Assembly: GCA_030151865.1 (NCBI GenBank)
Contig: JASLCK010000418.1
Location: 1-10,175 of the forward strand
Length of the DNA stretch: 10,175 nt
Direction: 5' to 3'
From: Rhodospirillaceae bacterium
GTDB lineage: Bacteria > Pseudomonadota > Alphaproteobacteria > Rhodospirillales > Magnetospirillaceae
Shown piece after piece: positions 1-6,445 of this stretch. A model generated the notes under the pieces. That model saw nothing but the letters and a program-made list of their open reading frames with translations, ran no database searches and was not told the DNA's origin. Every line of letters starts with the position of its first letter. Positions within the stretch are counted from its first letter, which is position 1. The position numbers and the translations under genes are program-made.

Positions 1-1
1 C

Positions 2-61
2 GTTCAAACGGAAACAGCTCTCGTTAATGCCTCTGGCGGCGGCGCCTCCGGCGCCAGCTAG
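2..61 (+). CDS. C-terminal end of a plus-strand gene (partial, tentative)
   Basis: Frame 2 is open from the window edge to a TAG at 59-61 and reads VQTETALVNASGGGASGAS. A small-residue Gly/Ala/Ser tail is plausible as a protein C-terminus. The other two plus frames give either an early TAA or a basic, Pro/Arg-rich reading typical of a shadow. The gene would converge on the CIS operon, with the shared hairpins at 87-143 between them. Twenty codons are too few to name a family. The call rests on the reading and on the convergent-terminator layout only. Confidence 0.4.
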   Translation, partial: VQTETALVNASGGGASGAS

Positions 62-86
62 GCTCAAGTGCCGCTCGGGCTTGTCG

Positions 87-121
87 CGTTTTCTGTTCTG
101 ACTTCGTCTGAACGAAAAACG
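87..121. terminator. Imperfect 16-bp hairpin in the convergent intergenic gap
   Basis: The arms at 87-102 and 106-121 pair around a 3-nt loop, with two mismatches and one G-T wobble. The outer part is CGTTTT against AAAACG and the top is GAC against GTC. No clean T tract follows it on either strand, so alone it is a weak terminator. It shares bases 116-121 with the next hairpin, so the two folds exclude each other. Confidence 0.4.
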
Positions 122-143
122 CCCTAGCGACCCTGGGCGTTTT
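116..143. terminator. Bidirectional intrinsic terminator ending the CIS operon
   Basis: AAAACGCCC (116-124) and GGGCGTTTT (135-143) form a perfect 9-bp inverted repeat with a 10-nt loop. On the minus strand the GC core is followed by five T residues (115-119 as A on the plus strand). The TAG of the 58 aa gene (124-126) lies at the loop/stem edge, so the terminator begins inside the last codons. The plus-strand copy also ends in TTTT and could serve the convergent gene ending at 61. Confidence 0.65.
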
Positions 144-300
144 GCAACGCCCGCAACACCTGGCGCACGCAATCTTCGACAATGGCGGCGCGGTCCTGTT
201 CGGCGCAGCCACAATCATCGTCTTCACGCCCGGCAGCCAACGACGGCGCATCATCGCCGACACGCAGGCGGATCGAGATTTCGTTGATCTCCAGCGGCAT
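124..300 (-). CDS. Small CIS-associated protein, DUF5908/Pvc6-like
   Basis: The gene encodes 58 residues beginning MPLEINEISIRLRV. That opening is the hallmark of the short DUF5908 proteins found in extracellular CIS clusters, where the Photorhabdus PVC counterpart is Pvc6 (family knowledge). The middle is acidic and Cys-containing (DDDCGC, residues 27-32). The end, from about residue 38, looks helical (IVEDCVRQVLRVLQ). The start is set by a strong AAGGAGG five bases before ATG, within a 15-base gap after the second tube gene. It is the last gene of the operon and stops inside the terminator hairpin. The exact role of this family is unclear; association with the tube/baseplate end of the particle is inferred from gene order. 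Two cysteines in CGC plus C44 could be redox-active or metal-binding, but nothing here proves it. Confidence 0.8.
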   Translation of the reverse strand: MPLEINEISIRLRVGDDAPSLAAGREDDDCGCAEQDRAAIVEDCVRQVLRALQNAQGR

Positions 301-315
301 CCCAGCCTCCTTGCG

Positions 316-837
316 TTACAGCGTCATCGATGCGATGGCGACGGCAATCGATGATGGCGAATTAACAGTGATACGCTCGAAAAAGCTGTATGACAATTCA
401 AGCGTTTCAATCAGCACCTTGTTGTCTTCGGAATTCAACCCCGAGACATCCCACTTGACCGGCCAGGCATTGCACACGCCCCAGCAGATCAACGGCGATC
501 CTTCGCTGTTCAGCAGGCTGATGGCGAGATTTTGCGGCAGGATCGGCAGCGACAGGCTGGAACCGATGGTGGCGGAAAACCAGTCGGCCAGAAACGACGA
601 CTTGGTAACGATGCCGCGCTTCAACACCAGATTGGGATATTTAGCGGTCTTGGGCAGACGGTGGACATAACGGTTCTGCCCACCTTCCACCACTTCCTCG
701 GTTTGGAATTCGGCCGATAACCCGTGTACTTCCTGAAAGCTGCTGTCCACCCCGGTCAACAGGGCGGCCGGCGTCGCCGACCCCATGACGGCCACGGTGA
801 AGTAAAAACCGCCAGGCGGATAGTACGTTTCGGGCAT
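316..837 (-). CDS. CIS tail tube protein, second paralogue (gp19-like, Pvc5-type)
   Basis: This 173-residue protein belongs to the phage T4 gp19-like tube family. Visible family features are the opening strand GFYFTV (10-15), FQEVHGL (34-40), the central LVLKRGI (70-76), and the late NAWPVKW motif. These align with the neighbouring tube protein: FQEVTGL, VTLRKGI and NAWPTKM. Compared with that paralogue it has an extra N-terminal loop (MGSATPAALLTGVDSS), a hydrophobic insertion LSLPILPQ near residue 95, and a C-terminal extension of about 12 residues. In eCIS the second tube protein commonly forms the tube layers nearest the baseplate, so this may be the baseplate-proximal initiator; that is inference from family and gene order. 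A purine-rich GGGGAGGA lies upstream of the ATG. The gene sits 22 bases after the first tube gene and 15 before the DUF5908 gene. Confidence 0.88.
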   Translation of the reverse strand: MPETYYPPGGFYFTVAVMGSATPAALLTGVDSSFQEVHGLSAEFQTEEVVEGGQNRYVHRLPKTAKYPNLVLKRGIVTKSSFLADWFSATIGSSLSLPILPQNLAISLLNSEGSPLICWGVCNAWPVKWDVSGLNSEDNKVLIETLELSYSFFERITVNSPSSIAVAIASMTL

Positions 838-859
838 CGGCCGATTCCTCCCCTCGGCC

Positions 860-1312
860 TTACTTGGCTTCGATGGTCATGGTTTCGAAGGCGACTTCGA
901 TCGACTCGACCGCCACCTCGTTGCCTTCCGACTTCAGATCGGTCCCCGTCATCTTGGTCGGCCAAGCGTTGTTCAGGGTCCACACCATCTTGGGCGCGCC
1001 GGTTTCGTCCAGCAGGCTGATGACCACCGTGCGACGGGCGATGGTGTTCATCTTGATTTCGTTGTACCAGGTCCAGAACCGCTGATCGTTGACGAAGATG
1101 CCCTTGCGCAGGGTCACATTGCCGACACGGCCCAGGCCCGGCATCTTGATCGGATAAAATACCGGGCTGTTGCCGTGGCGGTATTCAATCGGCTTGGTTT
1201 CCGTTTCCAGCCCAGTCACTTCCTGGAAGCTGATGCTGGTGTCCGAACCCAGATTGACCGAGAAGTAAAATTTAGGTAACGGCCAAACATTATCCTGTTT
1301 ATCGCCAGCCAT
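860..1312 (-). CDS. CIS tail tube protein, main (gp19-like, Pvc1-type)
   Basis: The 150-residue length and sequence are canonical for the inner-tube protein of eCIS particles and myophage-like tails. Hexameric rings of this family stack inside the sheath to form the conduit that is driven into the target (family knowledge). Characteristic segments are FYFSVNL (15-21), SFQEVTGLETE (28-38), YRHGN (44-48), VTLRKGIF (65-72), and the C-terminal NAWPTKM followed by ESIEVAFETMTIEA. No signal peptide is present, as expected for an assembly component made in the cytoplasm. The ATG at 1312 follows a weak AGGAATGGAA ribosome-binding stretch. The gene lies 40 bases downstream of the sheath gene, and coupled high expression is likely. 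A typical phage tube protein is the main alternative, but the DUF4255 and DUF5908 neighbours favour eCIS. Confidence 0.92.
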   Translation of the reverse strand: MAGDKQDNVWPLPKFYFSVNLGSDTSISFQEVTGLETETKPIEYRHGNSPVFYPIKMPGLGRVGNVTLRKGIFVNDQRFWTWYNEIKMNTIARRTVVISLLDETGAPKMVWTLNNAWPTKMTGTDLKSEGNEVAVESIEVAFETMTIEAK

Positions 1313-1352
1313 GGTCTTATTCCATTCCTGTTCGAGTTAGGGAAAAGGGCGC

Positions 1353-2924
1353 TTAGCTGCCCATCTTCTGCTTGAAGGTCAGCTCGATGAATTCGGCCGG
1401 GTGGATCATCTGCAGGGTGATCTGGACCACCATGTAGCCTTCCAGGATGTCTTGGGGCGTCATGGTGCTGCCCAAGCCGCACGACACCGAGAAAGCGTCG
1501 GTCGCCTTGTCGCCCATCAGCCCGCCCTGGGACCACAGCCCTTGCAGGAAGTTCGAGATCATCGAGGTCACGGCGACCCAGGTCTGGCCGTCATTGGGGG
1601 CGAAGACGAAGCTGTTCAGCGCCGTCTTGATGGACTGTTCGATGTAAATCAGGGTGCGGCGAACCTGAATATAACGCCAGTCGTTGCTGTTGCCGTCCAG
1701 GGTGCGCGCGCCCCACACCAGCGTGCCGCGTCCGACGAAGGTGCGGATGGCGTTGATCGCCTTACCATCCAGCGGAACGTTCATTTCGCTCTGCTGGTCG
1801 TTGTTGATGTTGACTGTCGGGCCGATGACCGAGTTCACATCCATGTTGGCAGGCGCATTCCAGACACCGCGGGTGGCGTCATTGCGCGAGAAGATGCCCG
1901 CCATGGTGCCGCTGGGCGGCAGGATATTGTTCTTTTGCGCGATCAGGTTTTCGATCTGCTGCAACAGCGGAACCGCCTTGGTCAGGTTCTGGTTCAAACG
2001 GTTGCGGGCGGCAGGATCGTCGCTGATGGTCGTATCGCCCATGTCATCGATATAGCCGTTGACCGTGGTCAACGCCGGTTCGGTATACAAGGTCGCAGCC
2101 TGAGCCTTCAGAATCGACTGAATGAGAGCCAATTGCTCCTTTTCACCGATATCGAGGTTGGTGTAGCTGATCTCGCTGGGCTGGACGATGGCGCTGTTCA
2201 GGAACGGGAAATAGGTCATCCCGTAATTCAGGTTTTCGTTGCCGATGCCTTCGCGGAAGACATTCATCCGGGCCGTCAGTTCGGCCTGGAAACCGGTCCG
2301 CATCTGCTTCAGGCTGTTGCCGGCAAAAACATCGAAAATTGCCACGCGGTCACCCAGCTTCTTGCACTGGTTCAGCATGTCTTTGCTGATGGCATAGAAA
2401 TCCGGGGACTTCAGCGGATCAGTGGTATCGGCGGGCAGCAGAACCGCATCGGGAATGACCAGCATGGTCGGACCGGTCTGATCGGCAATGACGTTCAAGC
2501 CCTGTTCCAGATCTTCCTTGGAAATGGTCTTGGTGTAATCGCCAACCGACACAATATAAGCCGCGCCGCCGCCATTGGCGTAGAACATGCGCAGGCTGTT
2601 ATAGAGGTTGTACTGGGTGGCGCTGGTGGGGGTCAGGGCATAGTTGGTGGTGCCCTGGCTGAAGTCGTAATCTTCAGGGTTGGTGCTGGTCACCACGGAG
2701 ACCTTATAGGTCGGCATATAGCTCGTTCCGAAGATCGCTTCGAAATCGGCCAGCGAGTTGATCAGCATCGGCTTGAAGTACATCGGCTTGCCGCTGAGCG
2801 TCGCCTGCTGGGTATAGCCGATGAAGGCCGGAACCGCCGTCGCCACACCCGGGATCGAGCGGGGAAACGCATCCAGCTCGGTCACATAGACGCCGGGCGT
2901 CGTACGTATCACTTTAGAAGCCAT
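1353..2924 (-). CDS. CIS contractile tail sheath protein (Pvc2-type)
   Basis: This 523-residue sheath subunit polymerises around the tube and contracts to drive injection. The N-terminus TPGVYVTELDAFPRSIPGV (9-27) and the following AVPAFIGYT are diagnostic of eCIS/phage sheath proteins. So is the C-terminus, which has a long helix and then MIHPAEFIELTFKQKMG; family structures show these terminal arms interlinking neighbouring subunits. The internal segment AIRTFVGRGTLVWGARTL matches the conserved sheath core just before the C-terminal domain. The middle holds a variable, probably surface-exposed domain. The start is ATG at 2924 with GACGAGG upstream. Only one sheath gene is present, whereas PVC/Afp carry three paralogues. 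No TssB/TssC pair is seen, so this is not a T6SS. Confidence 0.95.
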   Translation of the reverse strand: MASKVIRTTPGVYVTELDAFPRSIPGVATAVPAFIGYTQQATLSGKPMYFKPMLINSLADFEAIFGTSYMPTYKVSVVTSTNPEDYDFSQGTTNYALTPTSATQYNLYNSLRMFYANGGGAAYIVSVGDYTKTISKEDLEQGLNVIADQTGPTMLVIPDAVLLPADTTDPLKSPDFYAISKDMLNQCKKLGDRVAIFDVFAGNSLKQMRTGFQAELTARMNVFREGIGNENLNYGMTYFPFLNSAIVQPSEISYTNLDIGEKEQLALIQSILKAQAATLYTEPALTTVNGYIDDMGDTTISDDPAARNRLNQNLTKAVPLLQQIENLIAQKNNILPPSGTMAGIFSRNDATRGVWNAPANMDVNSVIGPTVNINNDQQSEMNVPLDGKAINAIRTFVGRGTLVWGARTLDGNSNDWRYIQVRRTLIYIEQSIKTALNSFVFAPNDGQTWVAVTSMISNFLQGLWSQGGLMGDKATDAFSVSCGLGSTMTPQDILEGYMVVQITLQMIHPAEFIELTFKQKMGS

Positions 2925-2968
2925 GACAAGAACCTCGTCTTAAAGTTGTAGACATCGGCACAAAAAAA

Positions 2969-4438
2969 TCAGACGTAAACGTAAATGTCGGAAAACGCTG
3001 TGTGATCGGGCGAGACCCCTTGGATGGGAGCCCTCACCTGCTGTATCGAAGCCACCGGCAGACAGGCGACCAGTACGGTCAGGTCTTCCGGTCGGCTTCG
3101 CCGGCGGCCCAGCAGGCGAAAGCGCATGCCCGACTGCTGCCGCAAGGCGATAGCCTCTTGCGAGACGAAGGCGTAAGCGGGTTGCCCATTGGGCAAAACC
3201 ACGCGATCTGGACCATCGAACGTCACCGGGCGGCCTGCCACAGTCTCGATCTTCAAATCCGAAAACTCATCCAGTCCCTGCTTGGGGACGATGAAATAGC
3301 TCCAATAGGTGCGCCGCGCCTTGAAACGCAGGCAATATTGCACCGGCGTGATCGCGCCTTGCGCCACCGTCTTGGTCACATCGACAGGATAAATCCCCGG
3401 CCCATTGCCGATGGGATTGGAAAACAGCAGATCGATAAAGGCCATCGGCAGGGGCTTGCCAGTGGTATAGAGAATCGTCTTGGTCGGCATGTTGCTGTTG
3501 GTGGTTTCCAACACATAGCGATCTTCGGGCAAACCGATCAGCTTGACCTGCACCATATGCCACTGAACACTGTCTTCGGCGGTCAGGCTGTCGGCATCGG
3601 CGACGTCGCGCACCGTTTGGCCGGTAATACGGCCCGGATCAAGACCGGACAGGGATTTAGGAACTTTGGCGGGCAGGTCCAAGACCACACGGCCAGACAG
3701 GTCGCGCACCAGAACACCATCACCTTCGGGAACTTCCCAAGCAAAGCAGGTCGGTCGGGTCGAGACCAGTTCGCGCCCCGATACCGCCGATCCGGTATTG
3801 AGATAGACCGTGCCTTCGGGCGCGCTATGGGCCTGCATATTGTTGAAGAAGAAGTTCTTGCGTCCGGGATTGGTGGCAAGTGGCAAATTCGAGATGTTGA
3901 TGAAGAACGGATTGCCATTGACCAAAATGAACCGCAGGCGGGTCCAGTATTGGGTGGCATCCAGCGTCTTGGCGGGCTGCTTCAGCAAGGCCGTCAAGGT
4001 TCCGTCATCATCCTTTTCGGCCAAAGCGGCACAGACGGCCGTCTTCAGATGCCCTTTCAGATCGCTGATCCGTCCGCCGTCATGACGGCCCCGCCATTGG
4101 TTTTCACCACCCCACAGGGGATAATAATCTTTGGGCCCGATCACTTCGCCCTGACGCTTCAGACAGTTCAACAACCCGTCGGCCCGCGCCAGATCGTAGA
4201 GTACCGAAAAACCATCGGGTTCGGGCCGCAACAGCAAACCAACGCTGGTCATCATATCGACCGTGGCCTCGGTCGGCAGGACCGAGAAATCCGGGCAGGC
4301 GTTGCCGTCGGCATTGTAATAATCATGTTGAATTTTGACTTGCATCAGCCGCGCATATCCCTGGGGCGGCTTAGTGCTGGGCCGTTCATGGGACAGGGCG
4401 CGAAAATCACCCGTGCGGCCAATATGCTGCGTTGCCAT
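2969..4438 (-). CDS. Unrecognised 489 aa CIS-operon protein (candidate cap adaptor or particle component)
   Basis: I do not recognise this family. It sits between the Pvc16-like gene (10-14 bases upstream) and the sheath gene (44 bases downstream), so co-transcription with the trunk genes is clear. The sequence has no signal peptide, transmembrane segment or obvious catalytic motif. It looks beta-rich with many aromatic residues: near residues 180-205 it reads NPFFINISNLPLATNP then NFFFNNM, and it ends FSDIYVYV. A stretch around 385-400 reads RTYWSYFIVPKQGL. Two start codons are adjacent, GTG at 4441 and ATG at 4438; the GGGGG at 4446-4450 is better spaced for the ATG. The TGA is followed by seven T residues on the coding strand without a strong stem, which could give partial termination. 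A cap/terminator adaptor working with Pvc16 is the most economical guess. A cargo or surface component is also possible. Confidence 0.8.
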   Translation of the reverse strand: MATQHIGRTGDFRALSHERPSTKPPQGYARLMQVKIQHDYYNADGNACPDFSVLPTEATVDMMTSVGLLLRPEPDGFSVLYDLARADGLLNCLKRQGEVIGPKDYYPLWGGENQWRGRHDGGRISDLKGHLKTAVCAALAEKDDDGTLTALLKQPAKTLDATQYWTRLRFILVNGNPFFINISNLPLATNPGRKNFFFNNMQAHSAPEGTVYLNTGSAVSGRELVSTRPTCFAWEVPEGDGVLVRDLSGRVVLDLPAKVPKSLSGLDPGRITGQTVRDVADADSLTAEDSVQWHMVQVKLIGLPEDRYVLETTNSNMPTKTILYTTGKPLPMAFIDLLFSNPIGNGPGIYPVDVTKTVAQGAITPVQYCLRFKARRTYWSYFIVPKQGLDEFSDLKIETVAGRPVTFDGPDRVVLPNGQPAYAFVSQEAIALRQQSGMRFRLLGRRRSRPEDLTVLVACLPVASIQQVRAPIQGVSPDHTAFSDIYVYV

Positions 4439-4452
4439 CACGTCGCCCCCGT

Positions 4453-5028
4453 CTAAGGATTGACGTCCGGGCCACGCACCGCGCCCGCCACACCCATCAG
4501 GGCCTGGCTGTTGAAGGGCAGCATGCGCAGCTTATAAAAAACCGCAGGCAGATATTTCGATCCCACCATCCCCATGACGTAGTTGACCTGCATCATGTCC
4601 ATGTTCGCCAATTCCAAGACGATCTTGTCCACCTCGGGCGGGAGATCGGGATTGGTGGCGTGGGTCAGAAACGGATTTTGCTGAAAATAGCTGATGGTCC
4701 GTGAAATGGCGTTCAACCCGGCCCGATAATTGCGGTCCAGGAAATTGGCCATGAACATCACATAAAGATTGATATAGATCGGCGGCGACACCACCGCATA
4801 CGCCCCGTCATCGGCGGGCACGGTACGGTTATAGGTGCTGATAATGGTTTCGTGCTGAATATTGACCAAAGACAGCACCATCTTGTCGCGGGTGTCTTCG
4901 ACCATCTTGCCTTCATGATCCACCAGATTGGACAGAATCACCCAATCCTCGGCCCGCGGCTCGCTGTTCTGGAACGACTGGTTCAGACTTTTCTGCAGTT
5001 CCAGCAAGACGGTGTCGATCATGCCCAT
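4453..5028 (-). CDS. CIS tail terminator/cap protein, DUF4255 (Pvc16 N-terminal domain)
   Basis: This 191-residue protein matches the DUF4255/Pvc16_N family, which caps the distal end of the tube-sheath trunk and sets its end in eCIS particles (family knowledge). Features seen are the N-terminal helix IDTVLLELQKSLNQSF, the segment DWVILSNL, then KMVLSLVNIQHE. After these come PIYINLYVMFMANF, NYRAGLNAISRTISYFQQNPFL, and IVLELANMDMMQVNYVMGMVGSKYLPAVFYKLRMLPF; all are characteristic positions of the family. It is the first gene of the operon, after a leader of more than 100 bases. AAGGGGA lies about 8 bases before ATG 5028; the ATG at 5022 (MIDTV) is an alternative start. It ends 11-14 bases before the next gene. 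No extra C-terminal domain is present. Confidence 0.93.
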   Translation of the reverse strand: MGMIDTVLLELQKSLNQSFQNSEPRAEDWVILSNLVDHEGKMVEDTRDKMVLSLVNIQHETIISTYNRTVPADDGAYAVVSPPIYINLYVMFMANFLDRNYRAGLNAISRTISYFQQNPFLTHATNPDLPPEVDKIVLELANMDMMQVNYVMGMVGSKYLPAVFYKLRMLPFNSQALMGVAGAVRGPDVNP

Positions 5029-5160
5029 GGGTGGGTCCCCTTGAAGAGCGGCTGATCGCAGTCTGATACACTTTTTGCGGGAATTCGACTCTATTTTTTA
5101 ATTCTAAAGTTGTTAAAACAGCAACATTCCCTTCTTTCGAAGGATCATATTTGGCGGAAA
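5029..5160 (-). promoter_or_regulatory. Probable promoter/leader region of the CIS operon
   Basis: This stretch lies between the minE terminator and the first CIS gene and is clearly richer in A/T than the rest of the window, especially 5080-5125. On the minus strand TAGAAT (5101-5106) matches the -10 consensus at five of six positions, but no good -35 lies 16-18 bases upstream. An imperfect inverted repeat GTTGTT/AGCAAC (5109-5114 and 5120-5125) sits just upstream of that hexamer and could be an operator. The assignment is positional and the exact start is uncertain. Confidence 0.35.
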
Positions 5161-5200
5161 CAAAAGGGCCGAAGCTGTTTTCAACAGCTTCGGCCCCTGC
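5161..5200 (-). terminator. Strong intrinsic terminator after minE
   Basis: A perfect 14-bp stem (5166-5179 with 5183-5196) with a 3-nt TTC loop is followed on the minus strand by TTTTG. It lies about 45 bases past the minE stop and points toward the CIS operon, insulating it from min transcription. Confidence 0.9.
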
Positions 5201-5242
5201 TCAACCAAGGTTGATGAAGGTTCTGTTATGGCGAACCGGCGA

Positions 5243-5509
5243 TCAGCGGTTACCCGACTTGGCGGCGGGCAGCTCGATATTGACTTCCAGCACCGACAGA
5301 TTCTGTTCGCGGTCCAACTTGACCTGAACCCGCTGATCGTCAACTTCGACGTATTTGCGGATCACCTGGATGATTTCCTGCTGCAGCTTGGGCAGAAAAT
5401 CGGCCCCGGCCAGACCAGCCCGTTCATGGGCCAGCAGAATCTGCAACCGCTCCTTAGCCGCATCGGCGCTGTTGCGCTGAGTGCGGCCAAACAGACTGAG
5501 AATGCTCAT
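5243..5509 (-). CDS. minE: Cell division topological specificity factor MinE
   Basis: The protein has 88 residues, the same length as E. coli MinE. MinE binds membrane-bound MinD, triggers its ATPase, and drives pole-to-pole oscillation so that MinC inhibition is lowest at midcell. The N-terminal MSILSLFGR is the membrane-targeting segment. AKERLQILLAHER (18-30) is the anti-MinCD/MinD-contact helix, which corresponds to AKERLQIIVAERR in E. coli. The C-terminal dimerisation domain follows (FLPKLQQEIIQVIRKYV, then LSVLEVNIELP). Its ATG overlaps the minD stop as ATGA, giving translational coupling. A longer open frame runs upstream through minD, but the MSIL start is clearly right by homology. 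Confidence 0.97.
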   Translation of the reverse strand: MSILSLFGRTQRNSADAAKERLQILLAHERAGLAGADFLPKLQQEIIQVIRKYVEVDDQRVQVKLDREQNLSVLEVNIELPAAKSGNR

Positions 5510-6318
5510 GCCGTCCTCCGCAGAATACGGTCGATCAGACCCTTCTTCGGGGCCTTCGGCACGGTGATTTCGATGTCTTCGCCCAGAATGCGGGCGATGG
5601 CTTCCTGATAGGCCTTGCCCGCCAGGGACTTGTCGTCCAGCACCACCGGCATGCCCAGGTTCGAAGCCTGCAAGACCGAAGGGCATTCCGGGATAATGCC
5701 GACCAGCGGCACCGCCAGGATTTCCTGCACATCCTCGACGTTCAGCATCTCGCCCTTTTCGACGCGCTCGCTGTCGTAACGGGTCAGCAGCAGATGCTGA
5801 TGCATGGCTTCGCCTTGTTCAGCCTTGCGCGACTTGCTGGTCAACAGCCCGATCATGCGATCAGAATCGCGCACCGAGCTGACTTCCGGGTTGGTCACGA
5901 CGATGGCTTCGTCGGCGTAATACATGGCCAGGAATGCGCCCTGTTCGATACCCGCCGGGCTGTCGCAGACGATGAAGTCAAAGTCCTGAGACAGTTCTTC
6001 GATGACGCGCCCCACGCCTTCCTTGTTCAGCGCATCCTTGTCGCGGGTCTGCGAGGTCGCCAGGATCGACAGGTTTTCCACCCGCTTATCCTTGATCAGC
6101 GCCTGATGCAGCTTGGCGTCGCCATTGATGACGTTGATGAAGTCAAAGACCACGCGGCGTTCGCAGCCCATGATCAGATCGACGTTGCGCAAACCGACGT
6201 CAAAATCGATGACGACCGTCTTGTGGCCGCGCATGGCCAGTCCGGTGGCGATCGCCGCCGAAGTGGTGGTCTTGCCCACGCCACCCTTGCCCGAGGTTAC
6301 AACGATGACTTTTGCCAC
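5506..6318 (-). CDS. minD: Septum site-determining ATPase MinD
   Basis: MinD is a deviant Walker ParA-family ATPase that dimerises on the membrane with ATP, recruits MinC, and is released by MinE. The deviant Walker A motif GKGGVGKTT spans residues 10-18, with K11 and K16. Switch I contains D40 in DFDVGLRN. Further hallmarks are MGCERRVV, SQTRDKDAL, CDSPAGIE and TNPEVSSVRDSDR. The C-terminus ends in an amphipathic membrane-targeting helix (KKGLIDRILRR). I chose the GTG at 6318, giving MAKVIVVTSGKGG and 270 residues exactly as in E. coli, with AAAGGA nine bases upstream. The frame extends 29 codons further upstream, but those codons run through the intergenic hairpin and do not resemble MinD. 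The gene overlaps minE by 4 bases and lies 127 bases after minC. Confidence 0.97.
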   Translation of the reverse strand: MAKVIVVTSGKGGVGKTTTSAAIATGLAMRGHKTVVIDFDVGLRNVDLIMGCERRVVFDFINVINGDAKLHQALIKDKRVENLSILATSQTRDKDALNKEGVGRVIEELSQDFDFIVCDSPAGIEQGAFLAMYYADEAIVVTNPEVSSVRDSDRMIGLLTSKSRKAEQGEAMHQHLLLTRYDSERVEKGEMLNVEDVQEILAVPLVGIIPECPSVLQASNLGMPVVLDDKSLAGKAYQEAIARILGEDIEITVPKAPKKGLIDRILRRTA

Positions 6319-6445
6319 GACATCATATCCTTTCATTTCAGTCCGGCGCCCTGCCCGGCGCGACCCCGGACCAAACAAGGCTGCAGTCTGACGGCCCAGA
6401 CCCAACGGACAAACCGAATTTATTTAAAGCTTACTTTATACTGTC
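6319..6445 (-). promoter_or_regulatory. minC-minD intergenic leader with hairpin
   Basis: The 127-base gap has an A/T-rich part just after the minC stop (6420-6445), containing TATAAA on the minus strand. A two-step hairpin lies at 6341-6371. Its outer arms are GTCCG/CGGAC, its inner arms GCGCC/GGCGC, with a 5-base bulge and 6-base loop. It ends about 8 bases before the minD ribosome-binding AAAGGA. No T tract follows, so it is not a terminator. It could be an RNA stability or translation element, and an internal minD promoter is possible. Confidence 0.35.

Noticed and set aside
1401..2951. 516-codon open frame on the plus strand, antisense to the sheath gene
   Set aside because: The sheath reading is unmistakable on the minus strand. 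The plus-strand translation is rich in H, R, G and D with no family features, as expected for a shadow produced by GC-rich codon bias.
3002..4456. 484-codon plus-strand frame antisense to the 490 aa gene
   Set aside because: The minus-strand gene fits the operon spacing. The plus frame has no ribosome-binding site or family likeness and the same H/R/Q-rich shadow composition.
124..5028. T6SS or ordinary prophage tail module
   Set aside because: There is no TssB/TssC pair, integrase, capsid, portal or lysis gene. The DUF4255 and DUF5908 partners are characteristic of eCIS loci. Phage origin of the lineage is not excluded.
5510..5686. Upstream extension of minE to a 147 aa protein
   Set aside because: The extra 59 codons are minD read in another frame. 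Homology, the ATGA overlap and the 88-residue length fix the MSILSLFGR start.
6319..6405. Upstream ATG that would extend MinD to 299 aa
   Set aside because: The extension runs through the leader hairpin and does not resemble MinD. The GTG at 6318 has a well-spaced AAAGGA and gives the standard 270 residues.
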